A stretch of DNA of 64,000 nucleotides, from contig NW_026908399.1 in assembly GCF_028858725.1 (NCBI RefSeq), forward strand, positions 1 through 64,000, given 5' to 3'. The DNA is from Colius striatus. Taxonomy: Eukaryota > Chordata > Aves > Coliiformes > Coliidae. The translations under genes and the position numbers were made by a program. Numbering within the stretch: position 1 is the first letter of the stretch; each line of letters starts with the position of its first letter. Below the pieces are notes generated by a model. The model ran no database searches. It had not been told where the DNA came from and saw only the letters and a program-made list of their open reading frames with translations. Shown here one piece after another: positions 54,640 through 63,999 of this stretch.

Positions 54640-54765
54640 CGCGCGGCCATTGGCCCCCGCCGCCGCCCGCCCGCCAATGGCGGCGCCGCGCGGCCCTGAC
54701 GGCACCGGGCGCCGGGCAGACGGCGGCCGCGCAGGTTGGACGGAGCGAAAGCGAAAGCGCCGGCG
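54640..54765 (-). promoter_or_regulatory. Class I promoter with ISRE-like and CCAAT elements
   Basis: Upstream of the class I start codon are ATTGG/CCAAT motifs (54649-54653, 54674-54678), a CRE/X2-like GTGCCGTCAGG on the minus strand (54694-54704) and GCGAAAGCGAAAGCGC at 54745-54760, an ISRE/IRF half-site pair. The order ISRE, X-like, Y (CCAAT) toward the gene matches known class I promoters. Confidence 0.7.
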
Positions 54766-54779
54766 GCGGGGAGGTGTGA

Positions 54780-56420
54780 GTGTGGGGAGTTCTGAGGGGA
54801 GGAGTGGGGGATGGGGAGTTCTGAGGGGAAAGTGGGGTTTTGTGGAGTTTTGAGGAGAAAAGGTGGAGTTTTGGTGGAGTTCTGAGGGGAAACGTGGGGG
54901 ATTGGGGGAGTTCTGAGGGGAAAAGTGGGGGATGGGGGGAGTTCTGAGGGGAAAAGTGGGGTTTAGGGGGAGTTCTGAGGGGAGAAGTGGGGTTTTGGGG
55001 GAGTTCCGAGGGGAAAAGTGGGGGATTGGGGAGTTCTGAGGGGAGGAGTGGGGGATGGGGGAGTGCTGAGGGGAAAAGTGGGGGATTGGGGGAGTTCCGA
55101 GGGGAAAAGTGGGGGATTGGGGAGTTCTGAGGGGAGGAGTGGGGGATGGGGGAGTGCTGAGGGGAAAAGTGGGGGATTGGGGGAGTTCTGAGGGGAAAAG
55201 TGGGGTTTAGGGGGAGTTCTGAGGGGAAAAGTGGGGTTTTGGGGGAGTTCCGAGGGGAAAAGTGGGGGATTGGGGAGTTCTGAGGGGAGAAGTGGGGGTT
55301 TGGTGTAGTTCTGAGGGGAGAAGTGGGGGATGGGGGAGTTCTGAGGGGAAAAATGGGGTTTTGGGGGAGTTCTGAGGGGAAAAGTGGGGGATTGGGGAGT
55401 TCTGAGGGGAAAAGTTGGGTTTTGGGGGAGTTCTGAGGGAAAAAGTTGGGTTTTGGGGAGTTCTGAGGGAAAAAGTTGGGTTTTGGGGAGTTCTGAGAGG
55501 AAAAGTGGGGGTTTGGGAAGTTCTGAGGGGAAAAGTGGGGTTTTGAGGAGAAAAGTTGGGTTTTGGTGTAGTTCTGAGGGGAAAAGTTGGGTTTTGGGGG
55601 GTTCTGAGGGGAAAAGTTGGGTTTTGGGGGAGTTCTGAGGGGGAAAGTGGGGTTTTGTGGAGTTTTGAGAGGAAAAAGTGAGGCTTTTGTGGCGTATTGT
55701 GCGGAAAAGTGGGGTTTGGGTGGAGTTTTGAGGGAAAAAGTGGAGTTTCAAGGGAAAAAATGGCAGTTTTGTGGTGTTCCGAGGGAAAAATGAGAGTTTT
55801 CTAGCATACTGAGGGGGAAAAGCAGGGTTTTGGTGGAGTTCTGAAGGAAAAAGGAGTTTTGGGGGACTTCTGAGGGGGAAAGTGGGGTTTTGGGGGAAAA
55901 AGTGGAGTCTGTGTGGACTTTGTAGGGTTAAAGTGGGGTTTTGTGGAGCTTGGAGGGGGAAAGCGGGGGTTTTGTGAACATTTTAAGGCAAAAAGTGGAG
56001 TTTTGAGGGATAAAAGTGGGGGGTTGGGGAATTTCTGAGGGGGAAAGGGGGATTTGGGGGGAGTTCTGAGGAGAAAAGTAGAGTTTGTGTGGAATTTTGA
56101 GAATAAAAGTGGTGTTTTGAGGGAAAAAGTGGGGTTTGGGTGGAATTTCAAGGGAAAAGGGGGGAGGTGGGGTGTTTTGAGGGAAAAAGTGGGGCTTTAC
56201 TGAAGTTCTGGGGGAAAAGGTGGGGTTTCTGTAAAGTTCTGAGGGAAACTGTGGGTTTTGACTGAAGTTTTGAGGGGCAAAACAGGTTTTGAGGGATTCC
56301 TGAGGGATGAAAGTGGCCTTTTGGTTTAGTTTTGAGGGAAAGAAGGATTTTGGTGAAGTTCTGAGGGGGAGAAGTGGGTTTTGGTGCATTTTTGAGAGGG
56401 AAAAGCGGGGTTTTGTGGAG
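54780..56420 (+). repeat. ~30-35-bp GGGGAGTTCTGAGGGGAAAA minisatellite between class I and TAPBP
   Basis: The same unit family as in the class I intron, in the same orientation, here intergenic. It is very regular at 54780-55640 (GGGGGATTGGGGAGTTCTGA) and more degenerate to 56420. Several blocks are near-identical to each other, for example 55021-55100 and 55109-55190. Confidence 0.92.
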
Positions 56421-56600
56421 TTGTGAGCAGCTGAGGGAATGGAGGTGGTCAGCCTGGAGAAGAGGCTGAGGGGTCACTGGTGGCTGTGGCTCCACTTTGG
56501 ACTCCACGAGCTCCAAGGTCTTCTCCAACCTTAAAGCTTCTCTGGGGGTGTATTTAGAGACACAGAAACATTGTCACTCCTTGTTTGGGGTGAGAAAGCC

Positions 56601-56606
56601 TTTATT
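56601..56606 (-). terminator. Poly(A) signal of TAPBP
   Basis: TTTATT on the plus strand (AATAAA on the minus strand) 33 bp past the tapasin stop. Confidence 0.8.
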
Positions 56607-56638
56607 TGGTGCAGCATGGTCGTTCTCCAGCCTCGGGA

Positions 56639-59600
56639 TCAGTTTGTTTTCTGCAGGGAAAGGGATGGGTGAGGGTTGGGGACACCTGGGGACATGGTGG
56701 CACCTCGTGGGGACAGGGACATGGACCTTACCTTGGGATCCGGGGCGGGGTGCAGAGCTGCAGGGGGGGAAAAGAGGGAGGTGAGGTGGCTGCTGCCATC
56801 AGGGACATGAGGGACAAGGGGGGACGTGGGGACACACGAGGGTCATGGAGATAAGCTGTGGGACGTGAGGGTTTGGGGGACAAGAGGGTGGTTGAGGACA
56901 AGGGGAGACATGGATGTGGGGACACTTTGGGGACACAACTCACAGGGGGGGTTGAGCCAGCGCCAGAGTCCACAGAGCACAAAGGCCACCAGAAACAGCC
57001 CCACCACGTCCTCCATGCCTGGCCCCGCGGCTCCTGTGGGGACAGGGGACACCTGAGCCACGGCCACCCCTCACCACTCACTGTCCTGCTGGTCCCAGTG
57101 TCCCCAGCCCTGCTCCTGATGTGCCCCTGGTATGTCCCAGCTCCAGTCCTGCCACTCCTCGGTGTCTCCAGCCTTGGTTCTGGTGGCCCTTAGACCTTCC
57201 CAACCGTGGTCCCAATGTCCCTGGTGTCCCCAACACCAGCCTTGGCACCCCTTGGTGTCCCCAGCTGTGGTTCTGGTGTCTCCTGACCTTCTCAACCGTC
57301 ACCTTGATGTCCTTTGGTGTCCCCAGCTATGGTTCTAGCGTCTCATGACCTTCTCAACCATCACCTTGGTGTCCCCAACGCAATCCTGAGCACTCGGTGT
57401 CCTCAACCATGACCATGATGCCCTTTGGTGTCCCCAACTGTGGCCCTGGTGTCCCCTGACCTTCTCAACCATGACCTTGGTGTCCCCAACCCAATCCTGA
57501 GCGTTCCTTGGTGTCCTCAACCATCACCTTGGTGTCCCCAACCCAATCCCTGGGCTCCATGGTGTCCCCAACCATGACCTTGGCGTCCCTTTGCCCTTCT
57601 CAGCCCCACCCCCGCCATCCCTCAGTGTCCCCCCTGATGTCCCCCAGATCCATCCCCACTCACCAGCCACCTCCAGCCTCACGTGGACGCTCCGTGGGGC
57701 CCGCAGCGCCGCGTGGGTCACCAGGCAGCTGTAGACGTCGCCGTGGTGCTGGAGCCTGGCCGGGACCAGACGGATCCCGTTTCTCCGGCTGAAGGTGCCA
57801 CCGGGCCCTTGACGGTGGCCCGTGGCCCAGGTCTTGGCCACCGTCTCCTCCAGGGGTAAGAGCGGCCCAGAGGCCCCGGCCCGGCGCTGCCACCTCACCG
57901 CCACGTCCAGGGGGAAGTAGCCCGAGGTGTCGCAGAGCAGCTCGGCCGCCGAGCCCGGGGCCACCACCAGCGGGGGACGGGCGCAGGGTCACCGTGGGGG
58001 GCTCTGGGGGGGGACAGGAAGGGGAGGGGACACTGGGCTGGATACGACCTGGGACCATTATGGCCCTGAGGGACTGGGGACAGTCACTGAAAGGGCTGCA
58101 GATGGGGCTGGGGTGTTCCTTAAGGCCTGATCCCACCCCCAAGGGGTCCATATAGGACTGTGGACCGGTCCAATATGGTCATTACCACCCTATATGATAC
58201 ATCTGACCCCAGATATAACCGTGTAGGGCCCATTTAGGACTATGGACTGGTCCAATATGGTCTATAAGACCCTATATGATACATCTGCCCCCCAGTATAA
58301 CCCTCCCAGCCTGGTCCTTTCCCCTGTATGGGCACTGAGGCACCAGTGCCACCCCTATAGGGTCCATACAGGACTATGGACCGGTCCAATATGGTCTATA
58401 AGACCCTATATGATACATCTGACCCCCAGTATAACCCTCCCAGCCTGGTCCTTTCCCCTGTATGGGCACTGAGGCACCAGTGCCACCCCCATAGGGCCCA
58501 TATAGGACTATGGACCGGTCCAATATGGTCTTTACAGCCTCGTAGGATACATCTGACCCCCAGTATAACCCTCCCAGCCTGGTCCTTTCCCCTGTATGGG
58601 CACTGAGGCACCAGTGCCACCCCCATAGGGCCCATATAGGACTATGGACCGGTCCAATATGGTCTTTACAGCCTCGTAGGATACATCTGACCCCCAGTAT
58701 AACCCTCCCAGCCTGGTCTTCTCCCTTTGATGAGCACTGAGGCACCAGTCCCACCCCCATAGGGCCCGTATAGGACTATGGACCGGTCCAATATGGTCTA
58801 TAAGACCCCACATGGTACAAAAGCCCCCCAGTTTACCCCCCCCAGCCCAGTCCTTTCCCCTGTACGGCCACTGACCCAGCACACGGACGTGCAGGACCTG
58901 CTGCGCCTGTCCCCGCGGCAGGAAGACGGCGCAGATGTAGGTGCCCTGGTGGGACACGTGGAGGGGGTCGAGGCGCAGGGTGACGTTCCTGACGTGTCCC
59001 CCCGGCCCCCCGGCTGTCCCCAGCAGCAGCTGCACCCCGGGGGTGGCCTCGGGGGCGCTGGAGGTGGCCGAGTCGTAGGTGAGGAGGCGGCGGCCGGCGC
59101 CGCGGTGCTGCTGCCGCCACTCCAGGGCAAAGGGGCCCGGCGGGGAGGTGAAGGCGCAGTGGAGATCCAGGGGGGTCCCTGGGGAGCCCCTCAGCTCCGG
59201 GGTCAGTGTGAACACTGATAGTGTGGCTGGGGGGGGACAAAGGGGACATGGGGGGGACAGGGGAGATGTGGGGGGACAGGGGAGAGCAGGGACTGCAGGG
59301 GTGGGGGGACACAGGGATGGGGGGTCCCTGGGGAGCCCCTCAGGGTGAACACCGACAGCGTGGCTGGGGGGGACAAAGGGGACATGGGGGGATGTGGGGG
59401 GACAGGGGAGAGCAGGGACTGCAGGGGTGGGGGGACACAGGGATGGGGGGTCCCTGGGCAGCCCCTCAGGGTGAACACCGACAGCGTGGCTGGGGGGGAC
59501 AAAGGGGGGATGTGGGGGGACAGGGGAGAGCAGGGACTGCAGCGGTGGGGGGACATGGGGATGGGGAGTGCAAGGGACATTGGGGGACAAAGGGGACATG

Positions 59601-60938
59601 GGGGGACCACAGGAGTGGGGGGGCCATAGGGGATGGTGGGGGATAGGGGTCAAATGTGGGGACATGGGGACCAGAAGGGACATGGGGAGGGACAAGGGGG
59701 GACATGAGGGGTACAAGGGGGGATGGGGGATATTTGGGGGCACCCCAGGGACAAAAGGGACAGGGAGGGACACGGGGGGGACCCCGTAGGGACAAGGGGT
59801 AGATGGGGAGACCCTGAGGGGACAAGGGGGGGGGGATATGGGGTGGGGGCACCTCGAGGTGACCCACGATGGGGTCCCCCAGACCCCCTCCCTCCCCCCC
59901 AGTCTCTTACCAGTGACAGCAGTGGCGGTGGTGGGGGGGCTCTGCCCCTGCAGCAGCGCCGTGACGCCGTAGCCGGGGGTCCCCAACGATGCCACCCACC
60001 AGGACCCCCCCAAACCCAGGGGGCTGCGGGTGTGGAGCCCCAGAGAAGGCGCCCAGGGTGGGGGGGTGAGTGTCAGCACCGTGGGGCTCAGCTCGCATTT
60101 GGGGGGGGTCCAGGAGGGTCTCCATGCCCTGGTCAGGGTACCCCAGGGGTCTGTGGGGACAGGAGGGTGCTGACACACACTGGGGAGGGGGCTCTGACCC
60201 CCCTCTCCCCGCCGAGGGGGCACGTGGGGGGGTTTTTTGGGGGGGACACACACCAGGGACCTACCAGTGACATCGAAGGTGCTGTTGGGGTCCTGGGAGG
60301 TGTTGGGGGGTGGGGGGGGAGGGTCGGAGCCCCCCCTCAGCCACAGCACAGCCGGCTTCTGGCTCAGAACCCCCCCCGGACCCAGGAGGGGACAGAGCAG
60401 AGGGGGGAGAGGGGCAGGGGGGCCCCCCGTGGGGGTCCCCAAATCCGCTGCCCCCCCCTGCAGCAGGCAGAGCCCTGTGGGAGCAGCCGCCATCGTGGGG
60501 GGGGGGCAAAGAGGGTCCCTGGGGGGAGGGGGGATGTTGGGGTCCTGGAATGTGGGGGAGGGGCGGGATGGGGGTTACCGAAGGAGTCTCGAGGTTGGGG
60601 GGGGTCTTGGGGAGGGGTCCCAAGGCTGTGGGTTGGGGAAGGGGCAGCGGGAGACGGTCCCGGGGTGGGTCCCACGCTGGGGAGGGGGATCACCGGGGAG
60701 GGGTCCCGTGGGGGGGGGTCCCACTTGGGGGGTCCCAGGGAGGGGAGTTTCGGTTGGGGGGGTGGTGTCCCAGGGTGGGGGGGCCAGGGGGAGGGGTCCC
60801 AGGTTGAGGGTGATGGGAGAGGGGGGTCCCGGGGTCTTGGATGGGGGGTCCTGGGGTGTGAGGGGAGGGGTCCCGGGGGGAACGTCACCCCCAATTCTCA
60901 CCCGCCAGCAGCAGCCCCAGCCCCGGCCCGGCCGCCAT
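56639..60938 (-). CDS. TAPBP: Tapasin (TAP-binding protein)
   Basis: Tapasin bridges class I and TAP in the ER and edits bound peptides. Minus-strand exons: 60938-60902 (signal MAAGPGLGLLLAG), 60474-60265, 60150-59911, 59226-58876 (first Ig-like region: LDLHCAFTSP, FALEWRQQHRGAGR, HQGTYICAVFLP), 58003-57664 (IgC1: AELLCDTSGYFPLDVAVRW, YSCLVTHAAL), 57033-56944 (membrane: MEDVVGLFLVAFVLCGLW), 56757-56732 and 56650-56639 (tail). All major joins are phase 1. The last four residues are KKTN, a KKXX ER-retrieval signal as in mammalian tapasin. Exon 5 has one extra C in a CCCCC run (about 57971-57976) that breaks the frame between EPPTVTLRPSP and VVAPGSAAEL; everything else is intact, so a sequencing error is likely. 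The cysteine that pairs with ERp57 (Cys95 in human) has no obvious counterpart in exon 3. ISRE-like motifs precede the start codon. Confidence 0.94.
57080..57640 (+). repeat. Degenerate GTGTCCCCAACC...CCTTCTCAACC repeat in TAPBP intron 5
   Basis: Units of ~55-65 bp built from TTGGTGTCCCCAACC(A/C), TGGTTCTGGTGTCTCCTGACC and TTCTCAACCATCACC. Confidence 0.75.
58140..58870 (+). repeat. 134-bp tandem repeat in TAPBP intron 4
   Basis: Five to six units, each with GGACTATGGACCGGTCCAAT, TATGGTC(T)TATA, ATACATCTGACCCCCAGTAT, AACCCTCCCAGCCTGGTC and GGCACTGAGGCACCAGTGCC. Two palindromic cores recur in each: GGACCGGTCC and GGCAC..GTGCC. Units at 58499 and 58633 are almost identical. Confidence 0.92.
59225..59650 (-). 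repeat. ~130-bp repeat in TAPBP intron 3 containing copied exon 4 edge
   Basis: Copies near 59320-59365 and 59449-59495 repeat the 3'-splice site and first ~45 bases of exon 4 (real site at 59226/59227), each followed by GGGGACAAAGGGGACATGGG and ACAGGGGAGAGCAGGGACTG spacers. The remainder to 59850 is GGGGACA-rich. Confidence 0.88.
60275..60900 (+). repeat. G-run-rich TAPBP introns 1-2
   Basis: Dense plus-strand GGGG runs, with a ~30-bp GGGGAGGGGTCCC(G/A) pattern at 60590-60880 and runs at 60300-60330 and 60500-60580. It is suited to G-quadruplex on the plus strand (template for minus-strand transcripts). The stretch includes exon 2 at 60265-60474. Confidence 0.6.
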
Positions 60939-60952
60939 CGCCCCTCGGCGCC

Positions 60953-60990
60953 GCTTTCACTTTCACTTTCACTTTCGCTCTCGCCCCGCC
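60953..60990 (-). promoter_or_regulatory. TAPBP ISRE-like element and GC box
   Basis: Just upstream of the tapasin ATG the minus strand holds four GAAAG(T/C) units spaced by 6 bp (plus-strand TTTCAC x3 and TTTCGC, 60953-60978), which exceeds the GAAANNGAAA ISRE/IRF consensus. A CCCCGCCCCC GC box follows at about 60983. Interferon induction of tapasin is known; this is the likely element. Confidence 0.85.
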
Positions 60991-61129
60991 CCCAAAGCAG
61001 CGCGAGCCAGCGGCAGCGGGTCAATATTTATCGACGGGTAAAAAAAGCCACGAATCGACTCAAAATTACAAAAAAGGGGGGTTGGGGGGGAGAGAAGAGA
61101 CACGAACGGCCGGCCCTGACCTGGGTGGG

Positions 61130-61400
61130 GGGCACCCACGGACCCCGGGGTGGGGTTGGGGGGGGTAAATCAGGGGTCTGGGGGAGCACCCAGGGGTCTG
61201 GGGGGTCCTCCATGGGCTCAGGGGGCTGGGGGGGGGGTTACCCAGGGGTCCTGGGCGCACTCAGGGGTCTGGGGGGGCACCCAGGAGTCCAGGGGTCAAC
61301 CAGGGGTCTGGGGGGCACCCAGGGGTCTGGGGGGTCCTCCATGGGCTCAGGGGTCCGAGGGGGGCACCCAGGGGTCCGGGCAGCCCCCGGGTCATACCGT
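61130..61400 (+). repeat. ~40-bp CACCCAGGGGTCTGGGGGG minisatellite
   Basis: About seven units with the phrases GGTCCTCCATGGGCTCAGGG and CACCCAGGGGTCTGGGGGGN, between TAPBP and ZBTB22. Confidence 0.85.
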
Positions 61401-61619
61401 GGGGTGGGGGGTGACAGGGACAATTCTCTTGACACACACCAACATCATCACAGGGGGGGTGAGGTGGTGGGAGACCCAAGTTTGGGGGGGGATGTCACAA
61501 CACAGGGAGCCAGGTGTCCAGGGGAGATGGGACCTGGGGGACCCTGAGTGGGACACACACACACACACATCGGGGCACAAGTGTCTTTGTAGGGGAGGGG
61601 ATTGGTCAGAGGAGACCCA

Positions 61620-62520
61620 GAACATCCAGATGTGATGGGACCCAAATGTCAGGGTGGGATGGGAGGGACCCGAATGTCCAGGGGGACAAGACCCAAGTGT
61701 CCGGGTGGGATGGGACCTGGGTGCTCAGAGGTGATGGAACCCAAGTGTCCAGGTGAGGTGGGACCTGGGTGCTCAGAGGTGATGGAACCCAAGTGTCCAG
61801 GTGAGGTGGGATTTAAGTGCTGAGATGTGACAGGAGCTGGGTGCCCAGATGTGATGGGACTCAGCTGTCCAGGTGGGATGGGACTTGGGCACCCAGAAGT
61901 GATGGGACCCAAGTGGCCAGGTGGGATGGGACCTTGATGTCCAGGCAGGATGGGATCTGGGTGTCCAGGTGTGGTGGGATTTAAGTGCTCAGATGTGATG
62001 GGATCTGGATGTCTAGGTGGGATGGGATCTGGTTGTCCAAGTGGGATGTGACCTTGGTACCCAGAAGTGATGAGACCCAAGTGTCCAGGTGGGATGGTAC
62101 CTGGGTGGCCAGGCATGGTGAGACCTTAACGTCCATGTGAGATGGGACCCGGGCACCCAGAGCTGATGGCACCCAAGTGTCTGGGTGGGATGGGACCTTG
62201 ATGTCTAGGTAGGATGGGACCTGGGTGTCCAGGTGGGATGGGACCCAAGTGTCTGGGTGGGATGGGACCTTGATGTCTAGGTAGGATGGGACCTGGGTGT
62301 CCAGGTGGGATGGGACCCAAGTGTCTGGGTGTGATGGGACTCAGTTGTCCAGGCGGGATGGGATCTGGGTGTCCAGATGTGAGGTCACCCAAGTGTCCAG
62401 GTGTGATGGGATCCAAGTGTCCAGGTGGGATGGGACCTTGATGTCCAGGTGGGATGGAACCCAAGTGTCCAGGTGTGATGGGATCCAAGTGTCCAGGTGG
62501 GATGGGACCTGAGCACCCAG
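61620..62520 (+). repeat. ~22-24-bp GGATGGGACCTGGGTGTCCAGGT minisatellite
   Basis: About 38 units of GATGGGACC(C/T)(A/G)(A/G)GTGTCC(A/G)GGT(G). A ~63-bp block at 62160-62225 is repeated at 62226-62290. A (CA)n run lies just before it at 61553-61570. It lies in the 3' region of ZBTB22. Confidence 0.92.
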
Positions 62521-62594
62521 AGCTGATGGCACCCAACCACCCATCCCCACCCCAACCCTCTCCATCCCCATCTCCCTCCCCCTTCTCCCCCACC

Positions 62595-63999
62595 TCACAT
62601 CTTCCCCCCAGCAAACCCCATCTCCCCCCTGGGCGACCCTCCAGCGGGACCTTCCCTCAACGTCCCCCAGTCTCCTCCACCAGCAGCAGCAGCAGCATCC
62701 CCAGCACCTCCTCCAGCTCCTCCCAAGCCTTGCTCCTTCTTGGCCAGCGCGGGGAGGCCGGGTGGGCCGGGCAGGACCCCGGCCAGGCGGTGCCTCCTCT
62801 CGCAGTGGCCCTTGTGGCGCATGAAGCTGTCGCGCCACATGAACTTCTTGGCGCAGACGTCGCACTGGTAGGGTTTGAGGCCCGTGTGGGTCTTCATGTG
62901 CTCCGTGAGGTGATGCTTCATCTTGAACTTCTTGTTGCAGACGGGGCAGTCGAAGGGGCGCAGGTTGAGGTGCATGTTGACGTGCCTGTCCCTCATGCTC
63001 TTGTGGGAAAAGGCTTTGCCGCAGTGGCACATGAAGATCTTGTTGCCGTCGGCGGCCGCCGCCGCGAGCTGGACGGCTCCGTGTTCCACCGGGGCTTGGG
63101 GGGGGAAAACCAAGATCTGGTTGCCCTGCATGTCCATGGGGAGAAGGGAGCGAGGCGGGAAGGAGGCGGGAGGGTTGGAATCTTCCAAGGCCTCGTAGGG
63201 AGAAGGGAAATCCTCGGAGGACTCGCAGAAGTTCACCTGCTCCTCCAGCTTGGGGCGGGGGGCGGCGGCGCCGCGGGACGGAGCCTCGGCCCCGCCACGG
63301 GCCGGGCCTTCCACGGGGTCCTCGTCCTCCTCGCAGGTGAGCACCAGGTCCTCCTGCAGCCACTCCTGCTTGACGTACACCCACTGCTTCTGCGGGACGA
63401 TGCTGGGCTGGACGTAGAGGGGCCGGCGGCCGCCTTCGCCGTCCTCGCTGCCTTCCTCCGCCTCCAGCAGCTCCCCGCCGCCGCCCTTCCCCGCCTCCTC
63501 GGGGACCCCCCGAAGCCGGGTACTTGTGGGGTTCGGCCCCCTCGGCGGCATCCCTGGGGCTGAAGTAGTTGCTGCTGCTGGGGGACTGGTTGTCGCTGGT
63601 GCGGCTGGAGTGGGCGCGTAAGGAGGAGGAGGAGGAGGAAGAGGAGGAGGAGGAGGAGGAGGAGGAAGGTCCGGGAGGCGCCGGGGCGGCCCTGCCTTCC
63701 TTGAGGAGCTCGGTGCACTTGTCCACGATGTGCCACATCTGCAGCACGCTGCCCACCGTCAGGAAGTTGACGATCTCCTCGGGGGCCATGGACAGGCGCC
63801 CCGTGTAGGCCGAGCCCAGCACGGTCTCGAAGGCGCCGGGGTCCATGACGTTGGGCAGGACGATGGACGTCATGTTCTTCAGCAGCACCTGGTCGTGGAA
63901 ATAGGGCGAGGAGGCGGCCAGGACGGCTCTGTGGGCTCGGAACACGCGGCCCTGGACGTGGATGGAGATGTCACACAGCTTCCCCTCCACGCGCTGCTG
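62595..63999 (-). CDS. ZBTB22: ZBTB22 BTB/zinc-finger protein (5' end outside window)
   Basis: Transcription regulator with an N-terminal BTB/POZ dimerisation domain and C-terminal C2H2 fingers. The minus-strand frame enters at the right edge with QQRVEGKLCDISIHVQGRV, then FRAHRAVLAASSPYF, TVLGSAYTGRLSM, SVLQMWHIVDKCTELL (BTB). A poly-serine linker and an acidic middle follow. Three fingers end the protein: HCGKAFSHKSMRDRHVNMH, RPFDCPVCNKKFKMKHHLTE, QCDVCAKKFMWRDSFMRHKG; stop at 62595-62597. BTB and finger parts lie in different frames, meeting at a GGGGGG run (about 63505-63512) between HKYPAS and GVPEEAG. One fewer G restores continuity, so an indel error or real allele is likelier than an intron. 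In mammals ZBTB22 is the immediate TAPBP neighbour, supporting the name. The coding start is right of the window. Confidence 0.93.

Noticed and set aside
53965-54677. Proline/arginine-rich frames around class I exon 1
   Set aside because: They arise from CpG-rich promoter and intron 1; only the 61-bp signal-peptide exon is supported.
59723-61547. Long plus-strand glycine-rich open frames opposite TAPBP
   Set aside because: They are antisense shadows of GC-rich introns and exons; the minus strand holds the conserved tapasin exons.
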